This document shows, one piece after another, positions 1 through 7,689 of a stretch of DNA of 53,797 bases. The notes under the pieces are model-generated. The model had not been told where the DNA came from, did no database searches, and worked only from the letters and a program-made list of their open reading frames with translations. Origin of the DNA: a virus; IMG/VR virus record IMGVR_UViG_3300020469_003502, positions 1-53,797 of that record. One strand, written 5' to 3'. Position 1 is the stretch's first letter. Each line of letters begins with the position of its first letter. The position numbers and the translations under genes were made by a program.

Positions 1-629
1 GATAACTGTAACAGTGCATGACTACGCATTTCATCTACATAAGTGTATCCACGCCAATTGCTACGCATACTGTATCGTTCACACAGTTTAATAAACATCT
101 TTGCTAGATTATTGCTAACAGATCCATGCTGTACATTAAACTTTCCATTATCAAATCCACCTTCCCAATGACTGCGAACTACTTCTGTTAGTTTGCCGTC
201 TTTGTAAGCAAGGTGTTTGAATGGTGGAAAATTACATTTTGCATGATGATCAGCAGTTGTTTTTGGTTTGCTTTTTCTACCTGGCTCTAATGGTACATGT
301 TCAAATGTCATTAATCTAAAAATTAAATCTTGTTCGTTTATTGTGTCTGGACTTATCTTATAGTTGATCTGTTTTGGTTTTTGGCTAGCTTTTCTACTAG
401 TCTCTCCATGCCAGGCCCAATAAGCATCTTCATATGCCTGATTGCTTAACTGAGCGGCTCTATTTTCTTTTGCTAACTGAATTATTTCTTCGTTGTTTAT
501 ATGTTCGATATCTTCAACAATTACATCAAATCTTGTGTAATCATCATCAACAACACTACAAAAACTTAATTTGCTTTTGTGTATTTCTTTCAACATGTCT
601 TTGTTGTTTAAATAATTTTGTTTCCTCAT
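1..629 (-). CDS. 55: T4-like late sigma factor gp55 (C-terminus cut off by window edge)
   Basis: This is a reading frame of 209 codons without a stop, running from ATG at 629 to the window edge. The protein starts MRKQNYLNNKDMLKEIHKSK. Near residues 175-209 it has the run NLAKMFIKLCERYSMR followed by WRGYTYVDEMRSHALLQL, which resembles the sigma region 2-like core of T4-type gp55. gp55 replaces sigma70 on host RNA polymerase and recognises late promoters of the TATAAATA type. Such promoters lie upstream of several genes in this window, which supports the call. An AAGGAA ribosome site (635-640) sits just before the start. The gene is divergent from the baseplate block and has its own sigma70 promoter. 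The C-terminal end, with the clamp-binding tail expected in this family, is not in the window. Confidence 0.85.
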   Translation of the reverse strand, partial: MRKQNYLNNKDMLKEIHKSKLSFCSVVDDDYTRFDVIVEDIEHINNEEIIQLAKENRAAQLSNQAYEDAYWAWHGETSRKASQKPKQINYKISPDTINEQDLIFRLMTFEHVPLEPGRKSKPKTTADHHAKCNFPPFKHLAYKDGKLTEVVRSHWEGGFDNGKFNVQHGSVSNNLAKMFIKLCERYSMRSNWRGYTYVDEMRSHALLQL

Positions 630-651
630 TGTTATTCCTTTAATTTCTAAT

Positions 652-680
652 AGTATATGCTCGATATTACGATATGTCAA
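652..680 (-). promoter_or_regulatory. sigma70-type promoter for gene 55
   Basis: Read on the minus strand, TTGACA (675-680) is followed after exactly 17 bases by TATACT (652-657). This is a perfect -35 with a 5/6 match at -10. Transcription would start near 645 and leave a short leader containing the AAGGAA ribosome site before the gene 55 ATG at 629. Host holoenzyme should therefore make the late sigma factor before late genes can be read. Confidence 0.85.
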
Positions 681-701
681 TAACTACCCATTTATTTCTA
701 C

Positions 702-709
702 TATAAATA
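702..709 (+). promoter_or_regulatory. Late promoter TATAAATA for the baseplate block
   Basis: This is an exact T4-type late promoter octamer. In T4 the octamer lies about 6 to 13 bases upstream of the start site, so transcription would begin near 715, 13 bases before the ATG at 728. It is divergent from, and close to, the sigma70 promoter of gene 55. Confidence 0.8.
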
Positions 710-722
710 TAACTATAGGAGA
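707..722 (+). repeat. 16-bp leader repeat, copy 1
   Basis: The 16-mer ATATAACTATAGGAGA overlaps the end of the late promoter and supplies the ribosome-binding site of the next gene. An identical copy occurs at 25304-25319 in the same position relative to the start of the next gene block. It is probably a conserved late-leader and ribosome-binding element. Confidence 0.7.
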
Positions 723-727
723 TCATA

Positions 728-1312
728 ATGAAATATGCACAATTGACAGAAGACGTAGCTACAGACATTGCTGTGTTTTATGGCGGGAGATTTCAGCCTA
801 TGCATAAAGGTCATCATAAAGTCTATATGGATCTGGTGGAACAGTTTGGTTCCTCTAATGTATTTATCGCTACTACAGTTAGCAAAACTGCTACACCTGA
901 GCGTGATCCGTTCAGCTTTGATGAAAAGAAACAAATTATGAATAGTATGTTTAACATACCAATAGATAAAGTTGTTCAAACACAACCTTACAGACCAGAC
1001 GTAACAATGACCGGAAAAGATCCAAACAAAACCGCAGTAGTACTAGTTTTCAGTGCCAAAGACGCTGGTAGATTAAAGCGTGGAGGTTTCCTCAGAGATT
1101 ACGAACCTGGTGTTGAAATGGTACCTAGTGACCAAGGAGCATACATTTATGAAGTGCCAATACAAGAAGGTGGTATGAGTGCAACCGACTTTAGAACAGT
1201 AATGAAAAATGATAGTTTAAATGATAATCAAAAGATGATGCAGTTTAGAGAATTTTTTGGCAGTATTAATCCTGAGATGTTTGCTTTTATAAAGGACAAA
1301 TTAAATGCCTGA
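728..1312 (+). CDS. Cytidylyltransferase-like nucleotidyltransferase
   Basis: The 194-residue protein has the nucleotidyltransferase (HIGH-superfamily) signature GGRFQPMHKGHH at residues 19-30 and a late SATDFR motif at 151-156, equivalent to the ISxTxxR motif of NMNAT and cytidylyltransferases. Members of this fold transfer a nucleotidyl group from NTP to a phosphorylated substrate such as nicotinamide mononucleotide, glycerol phosphate or pantetheine phosphate. The true substrate here is unknown. It is the first gene after a late promoter and overlaps the next structural gene by 8 bases, so it is made with the virion proteins, which is unusual for a metabolic enzyme. The start is fixed by the AGGAGA ribosome site. 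A second, shorter member of the fold is encoded at 44945-45334. Confidence 0.75.
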   Translation: MKYAQLTEDVATDIAVFYGGRFQPMHKGHHKVYMDLVEQFGSSNVFIATTVSKTATPERDPFSFDEKKQIMNSMFNIPIDKVVQTQPYRPDVTMTGKDPNKTAVVLVFSAKDAGRLKRGGFLRDYEPGVEMVPSDQGAYIYEVPIQEGGMSATDFRTVMKNDSLNDNQKMMQFREFFGSINPEMFAFIKDKLNA

Positions 1313-1928
1313 AGCACAAGGAATTAAAGCTGACAATAGAGCACTGCTACAACTTAAACCAGGAGCGATTGGAACTTATATAACGGGTAACGATCTACTT
1401 CGTCCTTTACAACCTCACAGAGGTATAATGTTTCCTTATCAGCCTGACATTACATTTAGTCAGAGTGTAAGCTACAGTCCATATGATATGACACATACAA
1501 ATTATACATTTAACGCATACAGAAACACGCCCAGTCCGAGCATACAAATGAATGCACAATTTGCAAGTGTAACAGCAGAAGAAGGCAGATATACATTAGC
1601 TTGTATACATTTTTTGAGAAGTGTATCTAAGATGTTTTTTGGTATAAACGATTTAGCAGGTTCGCCTAAAGCTGGTACTCCGCCACCTGTTTTAGTTTTT
1701 AGTGCATTTGGCCCACAGTCATTTAATAGAGTACCTGTAGTAGTTACAGCGTTTAGCACCAACTATGACAGTCAAACTGATCTTAAAGATATAGACGGAA
1801 CCAATCTTCCTGTGTTAATGAATATGTTTGTTGAATTAAGTATTCAGCAGAATCCAGACAGACAGAAGAATGTTTACAGTACAAGCGGTTTTATAAACGG
1901 TAGTATGTACAAAGAAGGATTCATTTAA
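1305..1928 (+). CDS. Baseplate/tail-tube junction protein (gp48/gp54-like, tentative)
   Basis: This 207-residue protein has no enzyme motif. Its central part (residues about 40-110) reads as a beta-rich segment with FPYQPDITFSQSVSYSPYD followed by a helix around HFLRSVSKMFFG. I recognise this arrangement from tail-tube or tube-cap proteins next to the baseplate of marine T4-like phages. Its position directly before a gp53-like gene, the hub and the spike fits the gp48/gp54 role, capping the baseplate hub and initiating tube growth. T4 gp48 and gp54 are larger (over 300 residues), so the exact equivalence is uncertain. It overlaps the upstream gene by 8 bases and the downstream gene by one. 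Confidence 0.55.
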   Translation: MPEAQGIKADNRALLQLKPGAIGTYITGNDLLRPLQPHRGIMFPYQPDITFSQSVSYSPYDMTHTNYTFNAYRNTPSPSIQMNAQFASVTAEEGRYTLACIHFLRSVSKMFFGINDLAGSPKAGTPPPVLVFSAFGPQSFNRVPVVVTAFSTNYDSQTDLKDIDGTNLPVLMNMFVELSIQQNPDRQKNVYSTSGFINGSMYKEGFI

Positions 1929-2227
1929 TGCTAAAATATCGAAACAGTAGTAACTATGCCAATACAGTAGTAAACAGAAAGTTTTTAGAATTATATAATC
2001 CGACTATTAATATAGACAATCTAAGTGATAGAACAATTTCAATGACACTACAATCAAAATATGATAGACGACCTGACTTACTAGCACAAGACATGTATGG
2101 AAACAGTAGACTATGGTGGGTGTTTGCACACTATAATAGAGATAAACTAAGAGATCCTATAATGGATTTTAAAGCAGGATTAGAGATAGAAGCTCCAAAA
2201 GAATACAAGCCATCAGGGGTTAACTAA
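1928..2227 (+). CDS. Baseplate wedge protein, gp53-like (small)
   Basis: This 99-residue protein has the pattern RPDLLAQDMYGNSRLWWVFA followed by NRDKLRDPIMDF. This is the typical 'position, tryptophan-pair, asparagine, aspartate-proline' signature of gp53-type baseplate proteins with a LysM-like fold. gp53 joins wedges around the hub in T4. It is about half the usual length, so only the core domain is present. It sits between the tube-junction protein and the hub, and its stop overlaps the next ATG. The call rests on motif recognition and gene order. Confidence 0.65.
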   Translation: MLKYRNSSNYANTVVNRKFLELYNPTINIDNLSDRTISMTLQSKYDRRPDLLAQDMYGNSRLWWVFAHYNRDKLRDPIMDFKAGLEIEAPKEYKPSGVN

Positions 2228-5010
2228 TGCCGCCACCAGGATATAAAGATAGACGAAAGTTCACTGAATACTATCAAGACAATGTTTTAAACAAATACGA
2301 TTCCTATACCTACAAGTGGAAGATGATGATGGTACATCCGGATCAAGCACATCAGTTTGAAGAGCTTGCCAAACCAGATTCAGATAGAGTTGTAGTAATG
2401 GCTGAATCAGGTGTTGAAGCAGAGATCAATATACAAGGTGTAAACCAATCCTTAGTACTAGCATTCAAAAAGAACAGAGACAGAAGTGGCTTAGCTAATA
2501 TGTTTTCGTTCAATTTAGTTGAGCCAGGCGGCGCAACATTTTTTAACAGAATAATATTAGCCGCAAATAGATTAGGAATAGAAAATCATCTACATGCATG
2601 TTATCTATTAGAACTTAAATTTATAGGATATAATCCAGACGGCACAGTTGACGAAGATATGGTTGGACCATTTTACTATGTTTGTTCAATGACTGGACTA
2701 ACATTTGATTATACAGATGGTGCTACATCATATAGAGCAGATCTAATTGAAACACATCAAGAAGCATTTAAGCCTCAAAATTTGCATTTAAAGCAAGATA
2801 TGGGTACGTTTAGTGCAAGCACATTTGGTGAATTTTTACAAATATTTCAAGAAAGATTAATGGAACAAGAAAGAGGTAGAGTAGCAAGAAATCCTCAGCA
2901 ATCATATCCAACTGAATACAAGTTTGGAGTAGACGACGGTGATGAAGAATGGCTAAAGTGGGAATTTGGTTCAAGTGCTCAAGGCGGTTCAAGCACAGAC
3001 CTTGGAGGCACAAGTGTTACAGGTAATGGAACACTGTCATTTACATTTGAAAAAGGAACCGCAGTAAGTGATGCTATTATTGTTGCACTACTGCACACAG
3101 ATAACATGAGAAAACTTCCAACTGCAAAAGGAGGATTTCACAAAGATGCCGCAACTGATGGACAAGCTAAACCACAAACATTTGCAAATCTGAGCAAGTG
3201 GTACGTTTTTCGCACAGAGACAAAATATCTATTTTATGACTTTGTAAGCAAACGATATCAAAAAGAAATTACATACAAGATGAAATCTCATGTAGTATCT
3301 GAGCTTGTACATGATCCTGTAAGCTTCAATGATGTTGTGAAAAATCCTAGTCTACAAAAACAACGTATCGGTGAAATTTTTAGGAACGGATATCTAGCAA
3401 AAAGATTTGATTATACCTATACTGGATTAAACACAGAGGTGTTAAATTTAGACATCAGTCTGCAAAATACTTACTTTCAATTACAAGCATTGAATCACGG
3501 TCATATGCTGTCGAGAATTCAAAATGTATCTGCAGAAGGCGGACCTAACGAACAGTTGAACCTGTTAAAAGGACAACTAGATGACCTAACAAATCAAATG
3601 AGAAAACTTAATGGTGAAGTTGCAAAACAACAATCAGAGTTAGAAAAAATAGATAACCTTGTCGGAAGTGGAATGTCTCCTGGTAGGATTCAAGCACAAT
3701 ACGGCAATCAAGATGCTCTATCAGGCAGAAGAGCTGATCTACAAACTAGCATTACACAAAAGCAATTAGAAACAAAAAGACTAGCAGAAAAATTTTCTAA
3801 AACAGAAAAACTTTGGAACAACGAATATAACGAAAGAATATCTCAAGGAACCGCTAGACAGTTAAGTCCTGTTGCAAAGCGTTACATTACACAAAGTGAA
3901 TTACTCGGCGGCACACAACCCGAAGATTCAGCAAATGTTTTACCATTGACTTTTGACCAAAATCAAATAAAATCTAAAGCTACAGGAGATGCAACACCAG
4001 ACAGTAAAAACCAAGGTGCTTTTATGTTAGGTGCTGTAGAAATTAATTTAAATTCGCTTGCAGATTTAGTACAACAAATGATTACAATAAGAGGAGACCC
4101 TTATTGGTTAGGTGCACCTAAAGGTATGAGAACAAGCACTGAAGGAGCAAACTACGCTACTGGAGGAGTTCATTACTTTTTAAATCTTAATTTTCCTACC
4201 TATCCTAATCAAGAGTCGGGACTTATGGATGTTGCTGAACAAAATTTTGGCATAATTGGAATGTATAGAGTAACAAGAGTAGATGCAACCTACAGTGATG
4301 GTCAATTTACAATGACACTACAATCATTCAGAGATGTCAACACCAATGTAGGTTTTACAATTGACGAACTTATGAGTGGGCGGGTAGAAAATACTAGTAT
4401 AAGAAGCCAAGCTGACCAATATAAGAATCAAGAAGAAAAAACTGATAACGGTGATGGTGAAGACAATCAAGCAGTAATAGAAGAATCAACTGGTGATCAA
4501 TCTGATCTAGGTCCCGTAGATGGATTAAATGGAGGTGCGTCTGGCACGTATTCAGAAGATCAATCAACTATTGCAGGAATTAGAAAGAACCCTGTTGCTT
4601 CGGATCTAGCACAGATGTTAACAAATGTAGCGGCTGAAACAGGAGTAGATATACAAGTACGCAGTGGCGGACAAGATGATACAACTGGCAGACCGGCTGG
4701 TGCAAGCAATAGACATACCAACGGACATGCGGCAGATGTTGCATTGTATATAGGAACCGGAGCAAATAGAAGAAGACTAGACTCTTCAAAAACTGAGGAT
4801 TTACCTTATATCCAAGCAGTTTTTGAATCAGCTAGAAAACAAGGTGTAACAGGATTTGGAGCAGGCAACGGTTACATGGGCAACAATGTTTTCCACTTGG
4901 ATAATGCGGCTAAGTACGGACAAGGAACTGTAGCTGTTTGGGGAGGATATGCTAAAAGACGTGTAACAGCTCCACAGTGGTTACAAACATTTGGGAAAAA
5001 ATTAACATGA
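2227..5010 (+). CDS. Baseplate hub protein with C-terminal M15-type peptidase domain
   Basis: The 927-residue protein has several parts. Residues about 55-190 form a beta-rich hub-like region. Residues about 435-540 are strongly heptad-patterned with many Lys, Glu and Gln and probably form a coiled coil. Residues about 590-720 form a second beta-rich region, followed by an acidic linker (about 735-770). The C-terminal domain (about 780-927) shows HxxGxAxD, with H830 and D837, and later FHLD with H890. This is the zinc-ligand pattern of M15 peptidases (VanY/D-Ala-D-Ala carboxypeptidase and phage L-Ala-D-Glu endopeptidases). I infer a gp27-like hub that carries its own peptidoglycan-cutting domain, whereas T4 puts lysozyme on gp5. 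It abuts the spike gene in an ATGA overlap. Confidence 0.75.
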   Translation: MPPPGYKDRRKFTEYYQDNVLNKYDSYTYKWKMMMVHPDQAHQFEELAKPDSDRVVVMAESGVEAEINIQGVNQSLVLAFKKNRDRSGLANMFSFNLVEPGGATFFNRIILAANRLGIENHLHACYLLELKFIGYNPDGTVDEDMVGPFYYVCSMTGLTFDYTDGATSYRADLIETHQEAFKPQNLHLKQDMGTFSASTFGEFLQIFQERLMEQERGRVARNPQQSYPTEYKFGVDDGDEEWLKWEFGSSAQGGSSTDLGGTSVTGNGTLSFTFEKGTAVSDAIIVALLHTDNMRKLPTAKGGFHKDAATDGQAKPQTFANLSKWYVFRTETKYLFYDFVSKRYQKEITYKMKSHVVSELVHDPVSFNDVVKNPSLQKQRIGEIFRNGYLAKRFDYTYTGLNTEVLNLDISLQNTYFQLQALNHGHMLSRIQNVSAEGGPNEQLNLLKGQLDDLTNQMRKLNGEVAKQQSELEKIDNLVGSGMSPGRIQAQYGNQDALSGRRADLQTSITQKQLETKRLAEKFSKTEKLWNNEYNERISQGTARQLSPVAKRYITQSELLGGTQPEDSANVLPLTFDQNQIKSKATGDATPDSKNQGAFMLGAVEINLNSLADLVQQMITIRGDPYWLGAPKGMRTSTEGANYATGGVHYFLNLNFPTYPNQESGLMDVAEQNFGIIGMYRVTRVDATYSDGQFTMTLQSFRDVNTNVGFTIDELMSGRVENTSIRSQADQYKNQEEKTDNGDGEDNQAVIEESTGDQSDLGPVDGLNGGASGTYSEDQSTIAGIRKNPVASDLAQMLTNVAAETGVDIQVRSGGQDDTTGRPAGASNRHTNGHAADVALYIGTGANRRRLDSSKTEDLPYIQAVFESARKQGVTGFGAGNGYMGNNVFHLDNAAKYGQGTVAVWGGYAKRRVTAPQWLQTFGKKLT

Positions 5011-6392
5011 CAGATAATTTAAATAAACCTGGATTTACTACACAAGCACCAAAAGCATTTACAGATGAACCAATTGCTGGTTTGAATCCATACAGAGGTG
5101 TAAAACTTGCAACTGTGGTCGATGTTGTAGACGACAGATACGAAGGTTATATGTATGTAGATATGGTTGGTAGCGGAAGATTAGGAAAAGTAGACAGCAA
5201 AGAGGAAAGACAAAAATACACAAGAGTAAGACGTTTACAACCTTATGGTGGTTCTTACCAAGCTAGCGATCATACTAGAAGTTATGGTATGAATAGTCAT
5301 CCTCCTGCTCCTGGTACAGAAGTATTGGTTGCGTTTACAGGACATGATCAAGAAGGTATAATCATAGGCGTTTTACCTGATGCAACAAGAAATAGTAGTT
5401 TTCCAGACAATGCAGTTAGTTTTGTAGAAGGTGAATCAAAATCAGCTGGACCTACATTTGATGCTGGAGTGCAAAAAACACAAGAAAAGAATTCAAGACC
5501 CAGACATCCTCTTGCTGGTACATTAGGAAAACAAGGACTAGGACTTGACAGTGTAAGAGGTTTGAGCAGTAGTAGTGCAAGAAGAGAATCTCCTAGTAAT
5601 GTATTTGGGTTTAATACTCCGACTGGGCATAGTTTTGTTATGGATGATGGCACAGTTAGTAAAAGCGATCAAAGTTTAGCACCAGATGAAAGTAGAGAAG
5701 CTGGCGATAGTAACCTCGTAAGATTACGCAGTGCTGGTGGTGCTCAAATGCTGTTCAATGACACAGCAGGTATAGTATATGTAATCAATCAAGCAGGTAA
5801 CAGTTGGGTTCAGCTCAGTGCTGATGGTAAAATAGACATTTACAGTAGCGGTGATATCAGTATGCACACAGAAAATGATATGAACATGCATGTAGGAGGA
5901 GACTTTTCTTTAGATGCAGATGCTGTTAATATCAAAGCAAGAGGCAGTGACGGAATTCAATTAGAAACAGCAACAGGTGAATTTAATTTACACTCAAACA
6001 AAGATATCAAACTTACAACTGATTTGAATATGCATTTAAAAGCTGTTGGTAATAGTAGAACCACTGCCGCACTAATAGATTTAAACGGCCCTACAGCATC
6101 AGAAGCTTCTAAGACTACAAACAACAATATAAGTGTTAATAGAACTGTAAAACAAAGTATTACAAGTAGAGTTCCAGAAGCAGAACCTTGGGGAGGACAT
6201 ACAGAACAACAAACTAAAATTGCAAGTGCCGCCAGCAGTGATTTAAATCTAGCAGGTAAAGACATAGACATGTCAAAGGTAGAAAATAATAATCAAAATG
6301 CTCCTAATAATCCAAAAAGCAGTACTACTCAAACTGGAGGATATGAAAAACCTAATAGGAATACCAATCCAAGAAATGGGAGTGCGTTTTAA
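5007..6392 (+). CDS. 5: Central spike protein, gp5/VgrG-like, without lysozyme
   Basis: The start at ATG 5007 (461 residues) overlaps the hub stop as ATGA. An upstream in-frame GTG at 4977 lies inside the hub gene and is less likely. Residues about 20-120 look like the OB-fold of gp5/VgrG, with PPAPGTEVLVAF and GIIIGVLPD. Residues about 200-360 are regular short beta repeats (ADGKIDIYSSGDISMHTEN and following), the pattern of the triple-stranded beta-helix needle. No lysozyme catalytic domain is present between them, unlike T4 gp5. A Ser/Asn/Thr-rich tail follows. The protein should form the trimeric membrane-puncturing needle under the hub. Muralytic activity appears to be supplied by the neighbours. 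Confidence 0.8.
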   Translation: MTDNLNKPGFTTQAPKAFTDEPIAGLNPYRGVKLATVVDVVDDRYEGYMYVDMVGSGRLGKVDSKEERQKYTRVRRLQPYGGSYQASDHTRSYGMNSHPPAPGTEVLVAFTGHDQEGIIIGVLPDATRNSSFPDNAVSFVEGESKSAGPTFDAGVQKTQEKNSRPRHPLAGTLGKQGLGLDSVRGLSSSSARRESPSNVFGFNTPTGHSFVMDDGTVSKSDQSLAPDESREAGDSNLVRLRSAGGAQMLFNDTAGIVYVINQAGNSWVQLSADGKIDIYSSGDISMHTENDMNMHVGGDFSLDADAVNIKARGSDGIQLETATGEFNLHSNKDIKLTTDLNMHLKAVGNSRTTAALIDLNGPTASEASKTTNNNISVNRTVKQSITSRVPEAEPWGGHTEQQTKIASAASSDLNLAGKDIDMSKVENNNQNAPNNPKSSTTQTGGYEKPNRNTNPRNGSAF

Positions 6393-7291
6393 TGACCTTA
6401 GATATTGTAGCAAGGCGTTATCAAACCGTATGGGATGACTTTGTGGTACAAAGTCATCATTTGTATCATACACAATTAGAAATAGATAGCGTAAATGCAA
6501 GTGATACATGCGAATCTATTGCACTTAACTTTGCTAGATATATAGGTTATAATGGGTTTGCTTATGGAGAAAGTAGTGTAGATACTGGCATAACTGAACA
6601 ACAAGCATATGATGCGTGGATAACAGAATTTAATAAACAACAAAAACTAGTAAAAGATCAACTCGAAGCAAATGGAATAAAACTGATTAGTCAAAGTGTT
6701 TTCGACGGCATTGTTTTATTAAATTGGGCTACGGGTAAAATATTTTATGTAGATGCAGTAGAAGGACAATACAATTTATTATCACATCTCAAAGCAAAAG
6801 CGTATGACACAGTAGCTGATATGATAAAACGCAGTGACATAAACAATGAAAAATGTATTAAAGCGGCTACAGTACTACGTCTTGCAGACTATGGTAAAAC
6901 AAAAAATAGATCATGGATGAGAACAAATGGCATATACAATATGCGAGATCAAAATGAAAAAAATCTACTTACAGACAGTGAATTAAGAAAAGCAAGGTAT
7001 GCATACTATGCTGAAACACTTAAATTTTTACCTTTTACCCCAGAAGGTGTAAAACGTGACATATCAAACAATTACACTCGGTCATTAATTAGACAAACTT
7101 TTACATATAGCGGTACGACTACGTTTACACTAAACAAAACACCTAGTATGACACCAGTAGAAAAGCTACAAGTAATTGTAAATGGAGACATTATACAACA
7201 CTTATTTGACTTCACAGTAAGCGGAACAACACTTACAATTACCAAAACGTTACAAACAGACGATTTAATTGAAACTATTGTTAAAATATAA
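6392..7291 (+). CDS. Baseplate-region protein with possible lysozyme-like fold
   Basis: In this 299-residue protein, residues about 50-115 (IGYNGFAYG, then TEQQAYDAW, then SQSVFDGIVLLNWATG) follow the order of a GH24 lysozyme: GYG, the 'eeA' helix, and 'qfdALvsf.fN.G'. A clear catalytic Glu in the usual N-terminal context is not obvious, so activity is uncertain. Residues about 230-299 form a separate beta domain (FTLNKTPSMTPVEKLQVIVN), of a kind common in marine phage structural proteins. Similar beta segments occur in the giant gp7-like protein. The gene begins at the spike stop (TAATG) and ends the first transcription block before a late promoter. An alternative is a purely structural wedge protein. 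Confidence 0.45.
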   Translation: MTLDIVARRYQTVWDDFVVQSHHLYHTQLEIDSVNASDTCESIALNFARYIGYNGFAYGESSVDTGITEQQAYDAWITEFNKQQKLVKDQLEANGIKLISQSVFDGIVLLNWATGKIFYVDAVEGQYNLLSHLKAKAYDTVADMIKRSDINNEKCIKAATVLRLADYGKTKNRSWMRTNGIYNMRDQNEKNLLTDSELRKARYAYYAETLKFLPFTPEGVKRDISNNYTRSLIRQTFTYSGTTTFTLNKTPSMTPVEKLQVIVNGDIIQHLFDFTVSGTTLTITKTLQTDDLIETIVKI

Positions 7292-7310
7292 ACTGAGTAG
7301 TTAATTTTGC

Positions 7311-7318
7311 AATAAATA
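7311..7318 (+). promoter_or_regulatory. Late promoter variant AATAAATA before gp25
   Basis: AATAAATA differs from the T4 consensus octamer by one base at its first position. It lies in the 32-base gap between two genes. By T4 spacing the transcript would begin around 7324, which is the A of the gp25 start codon. The mRNA might therefore be leaderless, or the real start may lie a few bases later. Confidence 0.55.
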
Positions 7319-7323
7319 TTAGT

Positions 7324-7689
7324 ATGGTAACTTATATAGGATATAGCAGTGTAGATCAAACAATCAGCAGTAAACGTCTTGAAGATGTTGATATTGCTAA
7401 AAGGGATCTAATGAATCATTTGCAAACTCGTAAAGGCGAAAGAGTTATGAATCCAAAGTTTGGTAGCATACTACCAGAATTAGTGTTCGAACCTTTGGAT
7501 ATCGCCACACAACAAGATGCATTACAGGATATAACAGAAATTGTAAACAATGATCCAAGATGGAAATACATAGAAGCTATCCTTGATAAAACAGGCGAAC
7601 ATTCTTTAGAAGTTCGTGTACGATTAGAATATATTGATACAGGAACAGCAGAAGAACTGTTTCTTACATACACAGGTGAGCAAGTATAA
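7324..7689 (+). CDS. 25: Baseplate wedge protein gp25
   Basis: This 121-residue protein is of the standard length of gp25/GPW_gp25. It shows the family pattern: the KRDLMNHLQTRKGERVMNP helix, then FGS.LPELVFEP, then an acidic helix (QQDALQDITEIVNNDPRW) and a C-terminal beta pair. gp25 links gp6 dimers and the sheath and nucleates sheath polymerisation. It is directly followed by gp6 in a TAATG overlap, the conserved gp25-gp6 order of contractile tails. It has its own late-promoter-like element. The ATG at 7324 lacks a good ribosome site upstream, consistent with a leaderless or reinitiating start. Confidence 0.9.
   Translation: MVTYIGYSSVDQTISSKRLEDVDIAKRDLMNHLQTRKGERVMNPKFGSILPELVFEPLDIATQQDALQDITEIVNNDPRWKYIEAILDKTGEHSLEVRVRLEYIDTGTAEELFLTYTGEQV

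Noticed and set aside
3535-3850. Coiled-coil region of the hub considered as tape-measure protein
   Set aside because: The coil is only about 100 residues and is flanked by hub-like beta domains and a peptidase. A tape measure would be far longer and helical throughout.
4977-5006. GTG start 10 codons upstream for the spike gene
   Set aside because: It is inside the hub gene with no ribosome site. The ATG at 5007 forms the ATGA overlap typical of this genome.
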